DNA of 64,000 nucleotides from Paenibacillus silvae (GCF_014639235.1 NZ_BMFU01000002.1:762361-826360), one strand, 5' to 3'; numbered from the stretch's first letter, positions 42,167 through 50,773 are shown. Program-made: numbers and translations. Notes: generated by a model from the sequence alone, not told the origin.

Positions 42167-42880
42167 TCACTTCAAGCCAAGGCTATGATGAAACGCTGCA
42201 TGAAGCGAGCCGTATTGCTCTCGAATAGCCGTCGTCGAGCCTTCCCCGACATTTCGTCCATGATTCATAAACAGCACCTGATCCGCTATATCATGCGCAA
42301 CTTCGAGCTGATGGGTAGAAAAAACGACCATATGCCCCTCTTGTTTGATCCCACTGAGCAGATGTACAAACTCCTGCATCCAGAACGGATCAAGTCCGTT
42401 CGTAGGCTCGTCCATAACTAGCAGTGCAGGCTTGGCAAGCATCGCCTGGGCGAACAAGATTCGCTGCCGCATCCCTTTAGAGAATGTGGTGACTCGTTTA
42501 TGCTTCTGACTGTCCAGACCCACCATCTCCAATACTTCCTGTACTCGCTGCTTCGGAAGCTTGCGCAGAGATGCCCAGAACAACAAAGCCTCCTCCGCTG
42601 TGAGCCCTTGGCTGAATTGATAGTCATCCGGCATATATCCGATCTGATGGGCATACCGTTTGCGATCCTGTGCCCAGCGTAAAGAATTCACCGTGATCTC
42701 TCCAGAGGTCGGCCGTAAAATACCCGCTATCATTCGCAGCAGCGTACTCTTCCCCGCACCGTTTCCACCACATACTGCGAGTACATGACCCGCTTCCAGC
42801 TCAAAAGAAATCTCATCCACAATGAGTTGATTTTTGATACGTTTGCTTAACCCGTTCACTCTGACTTGCCGTTCATGCAT
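42167..42880 (-). CDS. nosF: NosF-type ABC transporter ATP-binding protein
   Basis: 237 residues, one ABC domain: Walker A GGNGAGKST at 43-51, Q-loop in QIGYMPDDYQFS, signature TFSKGMRQRILFAQAML (variant of LSGGQ), Walker B LLVMDEPTNGLD, switch His in VFSTHQLE. Start MHERQVR has AAAGGGGG upstream and overlaps the nosY end by 8 bp. With NosY and NosD it forms the ABC system needed for copper-centre assembly in nitrous oxide reductase. Confidence 0.85.
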   Translation of the reverse strand: MHERQVRVNGLSKRIKNQLIVDEISFELEAGHVLAVCGGNGAGKSTLLRMIAGILRPTSGEITVNSLRWAQDRKRYAHQIGYMPDDYQFSQGLTAEEALLFWASLRKLPKQRVQEVLEMVGLDSQKHKRVTTFSKGMRQRILFAQAMLAKPALLVMDEPTNGLDPFWMQEFVHLLSGIKQEGHMVVFSTHQLEVAHDIADQVLFMNHGRNVGEGSTTAIREQYGSLHAAFHHSLGLK

Positions 42881-43694
42881 ACGAGCGCCCCCTTTCCCAT
42901 ATCGCGTAAACAATAAGGATCGAGCAAATCACCCATAACAGGCAAATACCGATAAATATTGCACTTCCGCCCGGCTGCTGGACCCATGTCACCCATTGAT
43001 AATATTCGGGTCCCAGGATGGAGCCGCCGCCGAGCTTGATTACAATATACAGTCTCACCAGCTCAGCCGGGTTGAGAAAGGTCAGCAGCACCAGAAGTGG
43101 CTTGATCCAGAGATATGGCATCATACCCAATACGGCAAGTAACAATGCCGGCCAGCCGATAACGGCGAAGAACCAGATCGATACGGCTATCGTCAAGGCC
43201 TGCCAGCGGTTACGTGACAACGATCCAATCAAGAGCGCAATCCCGAGAAACAACAGAACAAGTCCGCAGGAAAAGGCAAGAAATAGCCCATATGTCAGCA
43301 GATCGATCGGATTGCCAAGCAGCCAGCTGATTACTCCCATCAGCCCGTATCCAAAGGCAACAATCGTCAACAACACCGCAGCCAGCCCAATATATTTGCC
43401 TGTAATGAAAGACAAGGTGCCTATAGGATACGTGGATAACAGCTGCCAGCTTCCGTCCTCCTTTTCAGCAGTCAACGAGAAGGAGCCCAGAAACAGTGTC
43501 ATCAAGGGTAAGAGATACAGAATCAGATTCAGCATCGAACCTGTCGTGCTTGAGTATCCCTGCACCGGATTCTGCGCATTTAGCATTAACAAGCTTAAAC
43601 TGAATGTACAAAAGAGGACCAGAAACGAATACGCCCAGGGATTGCGAAATCCTGTTTTCAACTCTTTCCTGGCGATCTGTATCATGTCAGACAT
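42873..43694 (-). CDS. nosY: NosY-type ABC transporter permease
   Basis: 273 residues, six predicted helices, ABC-2 type. Begins MSDMIQIARKELKTGFRNPWAYSFL, the usual cytoplasmic amphipathic helix, then SFSLTAEKEDGSWQLLSTYPI, typical of NosY. ATG at 43694 preferred; the ATG four codons earlier directly abuts AAGGA. Partner of NosF. Confidence 0.85.
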   Translation of the reverse strand: MSDMIQIARKELKTGFRNPWAYSFLVLFCTFSLSLLMLNAQNPVQGYSSTTGSMLNLILYLLPLMTLFLGSFSLTAEKEDGSWQLLSTYPIGTLSFITGKYIGLAAVLLTIVAFGYGLMGVISWLLGNPIDLLTYGLFLAFSCGLVLLFLGIALLIGSLSRNRWQALTIAVSIWFFAVIGWPALLLAVLGMMPYLWIKPLLVLLTFLNPAELVRLYIVIKLGGGSILGPEYYQWVTWVQQPGGSAIFIGICLLWVICSILIVYAIWERGRSYA

Positions 43695-43718
43695 TGCATT
43701 CACCATTCCTTATCAGCA

Positions 43719-44321
43719 TCAGTGATGACCCGAGTTCTCTTTCGATTGGCCCTCTTGATGGTCACCTTCACTCATATCATGATCCGAGCCTTGTTCCATA
43801 TCATGATTCGTTCCGTCCCCGTCATGGCTGTGTCCATGTCCATCGCCTTCCATGTTCATGTTATCCATATTTTGAGTCCAGTCATGGGCGGCCAGTTCAT
43901 CTGCTGTCATGATTGTGCCTACACCCTGCTCCGCTACAAATGCTTCAGCTGAAGCCTTGTCCTTGAAGTTCAACACACCATAAGCCATCGGTGTCTTCAG
44001 GGAAGCATCATACACATACGTCGCTTTGCTGAATTCAATCCATTCTTTGTCATTGTAATCCCGAACATAATCCATGCCGATATTGTCCGTTCCGTTTTGT
44101 TTCTTCCATTCATTCATACAGCCGACATCATCAAATTTGTAGTTTTTACCGTCCTTCGTTGTGAGCTGTGTAGCAAATGCATCATCCTTCACTTGCATAT
44201 TGCAGATTGCACAGATATCCACTTCCTCGTTAATTGGTACAGCCGCATATTTCTGTCCGCAAGCCGTTAACATCACTGTGCCCAGAAGCAGCACCATCGC
44301 CAGTATCCATCTTTTATTCAT
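43719..44321 (-). CDS. nosL: NosL-type copper lipoprotein
   Basis: Copper-binding accessory lipoprotein for nitrous oxide reductase maturation, 200 residues. Lipobox LTAC near residue 21; copper ligand region DICAICNMQVKDDAFATQL matches the NosL CxxCxM motif; KNYKFDDVGCMNEW and FVAEQGVGTIMTADELAAHDW are family blocks. The C-terminal 45 residues are a His/Asp/Met-rich tail (HGHSHDGDG, HDMEQGSDHDM) likely to bind extra copper. The start overlaps the nosD stop as ATGA. Confidence 0.9.
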   Translation of the reverse strand: MNKRWILAMVLLLGTVMLTACGQKYAAVPINEEVDICAICNMQVKDDAFATQLTTKDGKNYKFDDVGCMNEWKKQNGTDNIGMDYVRDYNDKEWIEFSKATYVYDASLKTPMAYGVLNFKDKASAEAFVAEQGVGTIMTADELAAHDWTQNMDNMNMEGDGHGHSHDGDGTNHDMEQGSDHDMSEGDHQEGQSKENSGHH

Positions 44322-45751
44322 TTTCTCCATACCCCCATATAGATCATCGTACTTGCAGATAAACCGACCAGAACCAAACCAAGCAGCCCCACCAACCCTG
44401 ATCGGGTGTGCCCATCAACTGCAGCTGCTCCTGTATGTTCTTCTCCGATTCGAATCTGCGGTGTTTCGTCGGTTGTCCAGCTGCTCTTGCCTTCCGAATG
44501 CAAATTACTCAGAAACACCATGCCGGGTGATTGAAAGAACAGCTGATATGCAGCATTCCGACTGACCAGCTGCTCATAGAACGGATTGATCGCATAAGAC
44601 AGCTCGCTCATCCCATCCTGATTCACGTCGAGTCCCTGAAAGGAATCCCAATAATTGCCCTTCATTTTGTTGACTTTACTGTCCATGGCAGATGCATCAA
44701 TTACGTTGGAAACAAACCGATTTTGCGTGAACGTATTGTCCTCTGCCAGCACCATCTGGATTCCCACAAAGTTACGCGTAATGTCGTTATCCCGAATTTC
44801 GTTATTCGACGATTCAGCAATATTCATGCCAACACGGTTCCCCTCAACCGTATTGCTGGTAATTTCGGACTGGTGTACGTCATAGAGCAAAATGCCTTGA
44901 GAATGCACATTTGTGCTTTGCTTGCGGAACGTGTTACCTGTGACAATCGTGTTGTTCACACCCATGATCATGCCGCCCGTCATATTTTCTTCTCCCGTAT
45001 TGTTCAGCACAGTGGAACCGTCGATATACATGCAGTGAATGCCATACCTTGTTCGAAGTAACCGATTATCCTGTACCCGTGCGTTCCGGCTGTTCTCCAG
45101 GTAGATTCCGTCGAGCACGCCCTGAATGTGGTTCCCCTCAATCCGACTGTTATCCGAATTCAGGAGATCAATACCGTTTCCTTTTTGCGTGCTAGAGGCT
45201 GTGCTTGCCCCTGCCCATTCAATCGTGTTGTTACGCAGCACCGCTGAATCAGCATCACGCAAGAGCAATCCAGCGCCTTTCGTGTGAATGGTAAGCTCAC
45301 TAATTTCATTATCGCTGCCCGTTATGTGCACAGCAGCAGCTGGCTGTACTCCATGATGCTCCATCGTAAAACCACGAAGCTTCACATCGTCAGCCTGAAT
45401 GAATATCGCAGCTTGATCCTGCTCGTTAATAATTGTTACAGCAGCATCACCAATCAGAGTAAGTGGTTTATGAATAACTACCGGACCCGAATAGGTTCCC
45501 GCTTGTAACTGGATCACAGCACCTGGGTTCGCATTATCGATAATGGGCTGAAGCGGAATCGGTTCCCGGTTGGCCTCCCCTGCCCTGGCTGCTTGCAGCG
45601 GGAGCAGCAGTATAAGGAACAGGGCAGCGGTCATCATGAAACCAACTTTAAGAAAAGGCAGCCAGCCCGGCCCTAATCGTTTGTTTGTAATACTTTGATC
45701 GTTCATGTTCAGGATGTATATGCCCCCGTTTCCTCTGCTTTTCCCCTCCAT
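44318..45751 (-). CDS. nosD: NosD-type beta-helix protein
   Basis: Exported right-handed parallel beta-helix protein that works with NosF/NosY, about 477 residues. Signal helix LKVGFMMTAALFLILLLPLQAARA, then repeated NxI/NxF rungs (SRIEGNHIQGVLDGIYLENSRNARVQDNRL, EITSNTVEGNRVGMNIAESSNNEIRDNDI), GIHCMYIDGS and GNYWDSFQGLDVNQDG as in NosD. A C-terminal helix (SGLVGLLGLVLVGLSASTMIYMGVW) anchors it. Start is uncertain: ATG at 45751 is given, ATG at 45772 is also open; neither has ideal spacing. Confidence 0.88.
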   Translation of the reverse strand: MEGKSRGNGGIYILNMNDQSITNKRLGPGWLPFLKVGFMMTAALFLILLLPLQAARAGEANREPIPLQPIIDNANPGAVIQLQAGTYSGPVVIHKPLTLIGDAAVTIINEQDQAAIFIQADDVKLRGFTMEHHGVQPAAAVHITGSDNEISELTIHTKGAGLLLRDADSAVLRNNTIEWAGASTASSTQKGNGIDLLNSDNSRIEGNHIQGVLDGIYLENSRNARVQDNRLLRTRYGIHCMYIDGSTVLNNTGEENMTGGMIMGVNNTIVTGNTFRKQSTNVHSQGILLYDVHQSEITSNTVEGNRVGMNIAESSNNEIRDNDITRNFVGIQMVLAEDNTFTQNRFVSNVIDASAMDSKVNKMKGNYWDSFQGLDVNQDGMSELSYAINPFYEQLVSRNAAYQLFFQSPGMVFLSNLHSEGKSSWTTDETPQIRIGEEHTGAAAVDGHTRSGLVGLLGLVLVGLSASTMIYMGVWRK

Positions 45752-45903
45752 TGCATCGTCACTTTCCTCCATTCTTTCTTGATTCTTTGTACAAATTAAG
45801 CGTTATTACAGTCCTTTACACAGTGTATCGAAAATGCTTCAATTCCCATATAGCTCCATCAGGCTATAGGCTTGTTCGTTTTGTGTCCAAATTGTGATGG
45901 AAC

Positions 45904-45931
45904 GAAAAAAAGCCGCCACATGGGCGACTTT
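45904..45931 (-). terminator. Terminator of yojF-bshB2
   Basis: Minus strand: AAAGTCGCC and GGCGGCTTT (one wobble) around CATGT, followed by TTTTC. Confidence 0.85.
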
Positions 45932-45941
45932 AGAACATGAA

Positions 45942-46640
45942 TTATTCAAATGTATAGGTCCAGAACCGCTCGCGTCCGAAACGCGCCTGAAGCTCCTCAT
46001 CATTCAACTTGCGGTTGCCCATCAGCTCTGCGGCCTGGAACTGCGAGCGGTGGGCACGAATGGAAGCCAGCTTTTGCTCCAAAAACCCGCTGACATCTAC
46101 CGTCACATCCGGTTTGCCAATATGCTGCTCATGATTGTTGGAGAAGGCTACGCATTGCACGACAGGACGCTCGTCCACTGGAAGACGGCTTATCGTTCTG
46201 ACTACTGCAGCTCCAGTTGCATCATGATCAGGGTGTACGCTGTATCCCGGATAAAAAGTAAAGACCAGCGTGGGCTTGATTTCCTCAAGCAGGGCCATAA
46301 TGCTGCCATCCAGCAGCTGAGGGTCCTCGAACTCTACCATTTTATCGTGGAAACCAAGCATCCTCAGATCCTGAATCCCGATGGCGCTTGCTGCTTCAAT
46401 AAGCTCATTTTTACGAATGGAAGGCAGCGTTAAACGGTTTGCAAACGGTGGAATCCCCATGTTCCGTCCCATCTCGCCCAAAGTCAGGCAAGCATATGTA
46501 ACCTGTGCTCCACGATCAATGTATTTGGCTAACGTACCCGATACCGAGAATGCTTCGTCGTCTGGATGGGGATAAACCACCAGGATGCGTTGGTGCTCAT
46601 CTTGTGCATTCTTTGTCATATGTTGTTCCTCCGCTCCCAT
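45942..46640 (-). CDS. bshB2: Bacillithiol biosynthesis deacetylase BshB2
   Basis: LmbE-family Zn enzyme that deacetylates GlcNAc-malate in bacillithiol synthesis and can act on bacillithiol S-conjugates. 232 residues. Zinc motif VVYPHPDDEAFSVSGTL near residue 23, CLTLGEMGRNMG, and VHPDHDATGAAV. Two starts are plausible: ATG 46640 overlaps the yojF stop (TAATG) with GGGAG 8 nt upstream; ATG 46619 has GGAGG at 8 nt. The yojF-bshB2 pair is as in Bacillus. Confidence 0.93.
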   Translation of the reverse strand: MGAEEQHMTKNAQDEHQRILVVYPHPDDEAFSVSGTLAKYIDRGAQVTYACLTLGEMGRNMGIPPFANRLTLPSIRKNELIEAASAIGIQDLRMLGFHDKMVEFEDPQLLDGSIMALLEEIKPTLVFTFYPGYSVHPDHDATGAAVVRTISRLPVDERPVVQCVAFSNNHEQHIGKPDVTVDVSGFLEQKLASIRAHRSQFQAAELMGNRKLNDEELQARFGRERFWTYTFE

Positions 46641-46984
46641 TAGAACTTCTCCCGGCTCAGCTGTAAAGCCACAACCAGTTTGCCTTGGCTGTCATGGCCA
46701 GCCATAATCAATTTTTCTTGTTCCTGCTCATCAATATGTGTAAGTCCTTCAGCATAAACCCAGCCATCTGTCGTTTTCAAACCGACACGGTATGGTCCCT
46801 CACCAGAAATAGAGCCTTGTGTATATCGAATGGCCGCATTGGTTATAAAAGCTGAAGCTGGATGCCGTGAACTATCGTAATGTTGAGCGTAAGCGCCCGT
46901 TGTCATTTCAAGATGCATATATACATCCTGATTAACAAGGCGATCGAGCCGAAGCTGGATATCTTGTGGTTGTATCAGTTGCAT
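46640..46984 (-). CDS. yojF: YojF-family protein (DUF1806)
   Basis: 114 residues, soluble, beta-rich: MQLIQPQDIQLRLDRLVNQDVYMHLEMTTGAYAQHYD ... VGLKTTDGWVYAEGLTHID. Always next to bshB2 in Bacillus; biochemical role unknown, presumed accessory to bacillithiol metabolism. GGGAGG lies 5 nt before the ATG and its stop overlaps the next start. The 255-bp gap upstream to the DUF817 gene shows no clear feature. Confidence 0.9.
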   Translation of the reverse strand: MQLIQPQDIQLRLDRLVNQDVYMHLEMTTGAYAQHYDSSRHPASAFITNAAIRYTQGSISGEGPYRVGLKTTDGWVYAEGLTHIDEQEQEKLIMAGHDSQGKLVVALQLSREKF

Positions 46985-47239
46985 GACGGCCTCCCTGTTT
47001 CATGTAAAGTGTGAACTCTATTTTATCATATGCAACAAGGAATATACATTCAAAGCTGGCTTGCTGCATAAAATGAGGTGGTCTGCCTCAGATGTATTCA
47101 CTAAAACAGGAACATTCTTCTGTCTATTTTTCTATTTTTCATAGGTCACCTGATCGATTACATTAGATATAACAGAAAGTATTTGAAACTCATCAGAATT
47201 CAACATTGCCGATTCATAGTTTTAAAAGGAGCTGCTCCC

Positions 47240-48013
47240 ATGAAATCCATCATTCAGTTATTACATTTTGGCTATCATCAAGCCATGAGCTGCATTTTTC
47301 CTGTAGCTATTTTTGGAACGCTCGCTCTTTCAACCGTTATTCCATTCCCTTCTATCTACCGCTATGATGCAATCCTGCTTATTCTGCTTGCTGTACAATA
47401 TTTGATGTTCCGCAGCGGGCTGGAAACATTGGATGAGATCAAGGTCATCTGTGTGTTTCACCTGATTGGTCTTCTTCTCGAAATCTACAAAGTACATATG
47501 GGATCATGGTCATACCCTGAACCTGCGTATAGTAAAATTTTAGGTGTTCCACTCTACAGCGGATTTATGTATGCCAGCGTGGCAAGCTTTATGTGTCAAA
47601 TCTGGCGAAGACTGCGCATGGATATGACTGGCTGGCCGGGTCTGCTTCCCTCTGCACTGCTCGGCGGAGCCATCTATCTCAATTTTTTCACGCATCACTT
47701 TATTCCGGACTTTCGCTGGTGGCTCACGGCTCTTGTATTTGTGGTCTTCTGGAAAACGTGGATCATCTACAGAGTGCGATCCGTTACTTACCGAATGCCG
47801 TTGTCCCTTGCGTTTATCATTGTCGGATTTTTTATCTGGCTGGCCGAAAATATCTCTACTTTTCTAGGGGCCTGGAAATATCCCGATCAGCATGAAAGCT
47901 GGCACCTGGTCAGCTTCAGCAAGATCAGCTCCTGGTTTCTGCTCGTAATTATCAGCGTAATCATCGTTGCACAGCTTAAATATGTGAAAGCGAAAAGGAG
48001 CGTGCAATCCTAA
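47240..48013 (+). CDS. DUF817-family membrane protein
   Basis: 257 residues, seven to eight helices, function unknown. Family landmarks: RSGLETLDEIKVICVFHLIGLLLEIYKVHMGSWSYPEPAYSKILGVPLYSGFMYASVASF, NFFTHHFIPDFRWWL and WLAENISTFLGAWKYPDQ. The start MKSIIQL has AAAAGGAG about 10 nt upstream; 19 residues of upstream frame are not used. Its 3' end is overlapped on the other strand by a doubtful small ORF. Confidence 0.85.
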   Translation: MKSIIQLLHFGYHQAMSCIFPVAIFGTLALSTVIPFPSIYRYDAILLILLAVQYLMFRSGLETLDEIKVICVFHLIGLLLEIYKVHMGSWSYPEPAYSKILGVPLYSGFMYASVASFMCQIWRRLRMDMTGWPGLLPSALLGGAIYLNFFTHHFIPDFRWWLTALVFVVFWKTWIIYRVRSVTYRMPLSLAFIIVGFFIWLAENISTFLGAWKYPDQHESWHLVSFSKISSWFLLVIISVIIVAQLKYVKAKRSVQS

Positions 48014-48136
48014 GGGAGAGTTGGCCTGCGGATCACTATCACATGGAAGAAATTCGTTGACCATGATCAAAGAGAGCGCTAAAAATGCAACCGTTACGAT
48101 TATAATCTTAAAAATGCTTCTCTTCCCTTTACTCAT
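47864..48136 (-). CDS. Doubtful small membrane protein, antisense to the DUF817 gene end
   Basis: 90-codon frame. AAGGAGG lies 8 nt before the ATG, and the first 30 residues (MSKGKRSIFKIIIVTVAFLA and on) look like a signal anchor. But half the frame lies antisense to the DUF817 gene, and the start is only 14 bp after the murB terminator, leaving no room for a promoter. It may be a remnant whose 3' part is chance open frame. Confidence 0.35.
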   Translation of the reverse strand: MSKGKRSIFKIIIVTVAFLALSLIMVNEFLPCDSDPQANSPLGLHAPFRFHIFKLCNDDYADNYEQKPGADLAEADQVPAFMLIGIFPGP

Positions 48137-48149
48137 GTTCAAGCCTCCT

Positions 48150-48178
48150 TCTTAAAAAAAGCCGCCAATCGGCGGCTT
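48150..48178 (-). terminator. Terminator of murB
   Basis: Minus strand: AAGCCGCC-GATT-GGCGGCTT followed by seven Ts in all. It lies about 75 bp after the murB stop. Confidence 0.88.
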
Positions 48179-48249
48179 CATCTTATTAAGGTCGCATAGT
48201 CATGCCTTAGGCAACTCTGTTGAAGATTGTTCATATGTCCTGTCCTGAA

Positions 48250-49143
48250 TTAATATTCTCCAAGGAATATCACCTCGGTTTCCAGTTCCACCTGGAACGT
48301 ATCCCACACTTTTTTCTGAATAAACTGAATCAGGTCCTCATAATCCTTGGCTGTGGCATGATCCACATTCACGATAAAGCCTGCATGCTTCATCGAAATT
48401 TCAGCTCCCCCGATGCGGGTGCCCTGAAGCTGACAATCCTGAATCAGTTTACCTGCAAAATATCCCTCCGGGCGTTTAAACACACTTCCGCAAGATGGGT
48501 ACTCCAGGGGCTGCTTCGACTCTCTGAGAAATGTCAATTCATCCATCTTGCTGGCGATCTCCTGCTTGTCACCTTGGCGTAGCGAAAATTCAGCATCGAG
48601 AATAATATAATGATCCATCTTGAAGAGACTGTTGCGGTAACTCAGCTTCATCTCTTCTCGCGGGATAACAACAACGTTGCCTTCACGGGTAATAACAGTT
48701 GCCTGCTCAATAACGTCAGCAATCTGGCCGCCATAAGCGCCAGCGTTCATATAAAGAGCGCCTCCTGTACTGCCAGGAATGCCGCAAGCAAATTCCAGCC
48801 CGGTCAGGCTATGTGCCAAAGCAGTACGGGATACGTCAATAATATCCGATCCGCTCTGTGCCATAATGCGCGTTCCCTCTACCTTGATCTGGTCAAAGTG
48901 GCTTAGCGAGATCGTTACCCCCCGGATGCCTCCATCCTTGATAATCACGTTAGAGCCTTTACCAATGACGGTCAGCGGCAGCTGATGACTGTTCGCAATC
49001 TCTACTACTTTGGTGATCTCCTCCACCGTAGTCGGATGCACGAGAATGTCCGCTTTGCCTCCAATTTGAATAAACGTATGGTTTTTTAAAGGTTCATTAA
49101 ATTTCACTTTTTCACTAGGTATGTGGTTCTCAAAAATGTTCAT
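48250..49143 (-). CDS. murB: UDP-N-acetylenolpyruvoylglucosamine reductase
   Basis: FAD/NADPH enzyme converting UDP-enolpyruvyl-GlcNAc to UDP-MurNAc in cell-wall synthesis. 297 residues, the short type IIb. FAD-binding TVIGKGSNVIIKDGGIRGVTISLS near residue 60; GIPGSTGGALYMNAGAYGG; catalytic Ser in PSCGSVFKRPEG; C-terminal Glu in LETEVIFLGEY. Stands alone, away from other mur genes. The repeat copy B lies about 75 bp upstream. Confidence 0.96.
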   Translation of the reverse strand: MNIFENHIPSEKVKFNEPLKNHTFIQIGGKADILVHPTTVEEITKVVEIANSHQLPLTVIGKGSNVIIKDGGIRGVTISLSHFDQIKVEGTRIMAQSGSDIIDVSRTALAHSLTGLEFACGIPGSTGGALYMNAGAYGGQIADVIEQATVITREGNVVVIPREEMKLSYRNSLFKMDHYIILDAEFSLRQGDKQEIASKMDELTFLRESKQPLEYPSCGSVFKRPEGYFAGKLIQDCQLQGTRIGGAEISMKHAGFIVNVDHATAKDYEDLIQFIQKKVWDTFQVELETEVIFLGEY

Positions 49144-49217
49144 GATTTTCTCTCCCTGCGTTCTTCAAAAAGAACATGATTCCTACATTGTAAATCGAAA
49201 CACACTCCGATGACAAT

Positions 49218-49408
49218 CTATATAAGTTGAACTAAAGAATTTACACATACCACTCCGATGACAGAACAACCTTCCAATCGCTGTTATCCCCAGATTTTTC
49301 GATTCCCTTTTCCAAAGGGAAAATCCGGTGATAAAGGCGACCGCTACGCTTTTCCAGGTTTTTTCTGTCCTCTTCGTTCACGTGTAAAAGAATAGTTTTA
49401 CTTATATT
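49218..49408 (-). repeat. Dispersed intergenic repeat, copy B (inverted relative to copy A)
   Basis: About 191 bp. Read on the minus strand it aligns along its length with copy A at 35.81 kb: TTTACACGTGAACG, GAGGACAGAAAAAACCTG, TTATCACCGGATTTTCCC, TCTGGGGATAAC, TTCTGTCATCGGAGTGG and TCAACTTATATAG are shared. One end is CTATATAAGTTGA; the other end has decayed. It lacks the 39-bp insert of copy A. The rest of the 478-bp gap between murB and the SDR gene holds only the SDR terminator. Confidence 0.85.
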
Positions 49409-49537
49409 TCCCTGTACAGACCGATGAAATTCAACCGTATACTATAATGATATTCGCCTGTTTATTGAATAGGTACTCAAGTACAAGCTAAATTATAAAT
49501 GAACATGAATATTTGAATAGGTTGGCATAAAAACAAT

Positions 49538-49566
49538 AGCGCTGCGGATTTATCTACCGCAGCGCT
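49538..49566 (-). terminator. Terminator of the second SDR gene
   Basis: AGCGCTGCGG and CCGCAGCGCT form a perfect 10-bp stem; the minus strand continues ATTGTTTTTATG. Confidence 0.88.
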
Positions 49567-49621
49567 TGAACATTCTACCACATATTCTGGATATCATCTA
49601 TCTTTTGAGTAAAACCCCGGT

Positions 49622-50611
49622 TCATTCCCGTCCGTCGACTGGAAGATCAGTCTTCGTCAATTCAGCGGATAACGTCCATAACCGAACAGCCTGATCCGGA
49701 TCGATAGCATATGGCTTCACACCGTAAAAAGCACCGTCCTCGGGAGCCATCTCACTGATATTACAATCTTCACAGTACACTCCGCCCATGCCTTCAAGCT
49801 TGGGAGCCGTTGCGGCCCACACTTGCGTTGCAGCTCCCTGTTCAGGTGATTTGAACGCCGGGTTAGCCACATTGCCATCTTCATCTATCCAGCCGAGAGC
49901 CACCATCTCTTCTTTGGGCATATGGCGCTGTAAGGGAGTCATAATACCACCCGGATGAACTGCAAACGCACGAACGCCATGCTGCTTGCCAAGTCTGTCC
50001 AGCTCCACCGTGAACAAGCTGACGGCTGTTTTGGATTGGCCATAGGCCGGAAACTTCTCGTATCCCTGTTCAAAATGGATATCATGCCAGCGAATCGGAG
50101 AGAAATGGTGCCCTGTAGAGGAAAGTGATACGACGCGCGCCCCATCCCCACTAATCAGAGCTGGCCATAATAGATTGGTCAAAGCAAAGTGCCCCAGATG
50201 GTTCGTGGCAAATTGCGCTTCCCAGCCTGGTCCTACTCGTGTCTCGGGGCATGCCATAATGCCTGCATTCAGGATCAACATATCGATACTGCGTTTGCTT
50301 GCCAGAAAACGCTCGGCAAATGTACGAACACTCGACAGATCGGCAAGGTCAAGCTCATCAACCTCTACATTTTCCAAGTCCGTCAAAGCTTCACGCGCAG
50401 CTTCGGGTCTACGTGCAGTTACAACAACATGTGCTCCCGCACGAACCAGTGCACGAGTAGTCTCCAGTCCCAGACCGGAATATCCGCCCGTCACTACGGC
50501 GAGACGCCCTGATAGATCCAGACCGCGTAAAACCTCAGCCGCTGTACTGCTCTTGTCAAAACCTGAATTCATTTTTTGTTGTGGTGTTTTTGTATTTTTG
50601 TTCATATCCAT
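49622..50611 (-). CDS. Short-chain dehydrogenase (retinol-dehydrogenase-like)
   Basis: 329 residues, NAD(P)-dependent SDR. Cofactor motif VVTGGYSGLGLETTRAL near residue 40, LILNAGIMACPETRVGPGWEAQFATNHLGHFALTNLL, catalytic YGQSKTAVSLF. The 30-residue N-terminal extension and the C-terminal CEDCNISEMAPED are typical of the WWOX/retinol-dehydrogenase-like subgroup. AAGGAG lies 9 nt before the ATG. No regulator gene adjoins, yet the promoter has MerR-type architecture. Confidence 0.9.
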   Translation of the reverse strand: MDMNKNTKTPQQKMNSGFDKSSTAAEVLRGLDLSGRLAVVTGGYSGLGLETTRALVRAGAHVVVTARRPEAAREALTDLENVEVDELDLADLSSVRTFAERFLASKRSIDMLILNAGIMACPETRVGPGWEAQFATNHLGHFALTNLLWPALISGDGARVVSLSSTGHHFSPIRWHDIHFEQGYEKFPAYGQSKTAVSLFTVELDRLGKQHGVRAFAVHPGGIMTPLQRHMPKEEMVALGWIDEDGNVANPAFKSPEQGAATQVWAATAPKLEGMGGVYCEDCNISEMAPEDGAFYGVKPYAIDPDQAVRLWTLSAELTKTDLPVDGRE

Positions 50612-50687
50612 TCAATTTAGCTCCTTGTACTCTCATTAGTAACTGTAATTGCTAATAGTATTGATCCCGGTTGGGACTTCTATAAAC

Positions 50688-50718
50688 AGTCTACACCTTA
50701 GAGTAAACTCGAAGTCAA
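50688..50718 (-). promoter_or_regulatory. MerR-type promoter of the second SDR gene, without an adjacent merR
   Basis: Minus strand: TTGACT (50718-50713), 19 bp, TAGACT (50693-50688). The spacer dyad, read on the plus strand, is TTAGAGTAAACTCGAA, one base different from the dyad at 15.87 kb. Confidence 0.8.
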
Positions 50719-50745
50719 ATAATGCCCGTTAAGAGCAAGGGACGA

Positions 50746-50771
50746 AAAAAGCCGCCATTACGGCAGCTTTA
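50746..50771 (-). terminator. Terminator of the 683-residue serine hydrolase gene
   Basis: Minus strand: AAGCTGCC-GTAAT-GGCGGCTT followed by TTTTCG, starting right at the stop codon. Confidence 0.85.
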
Positions 50772-50773
50772 CT

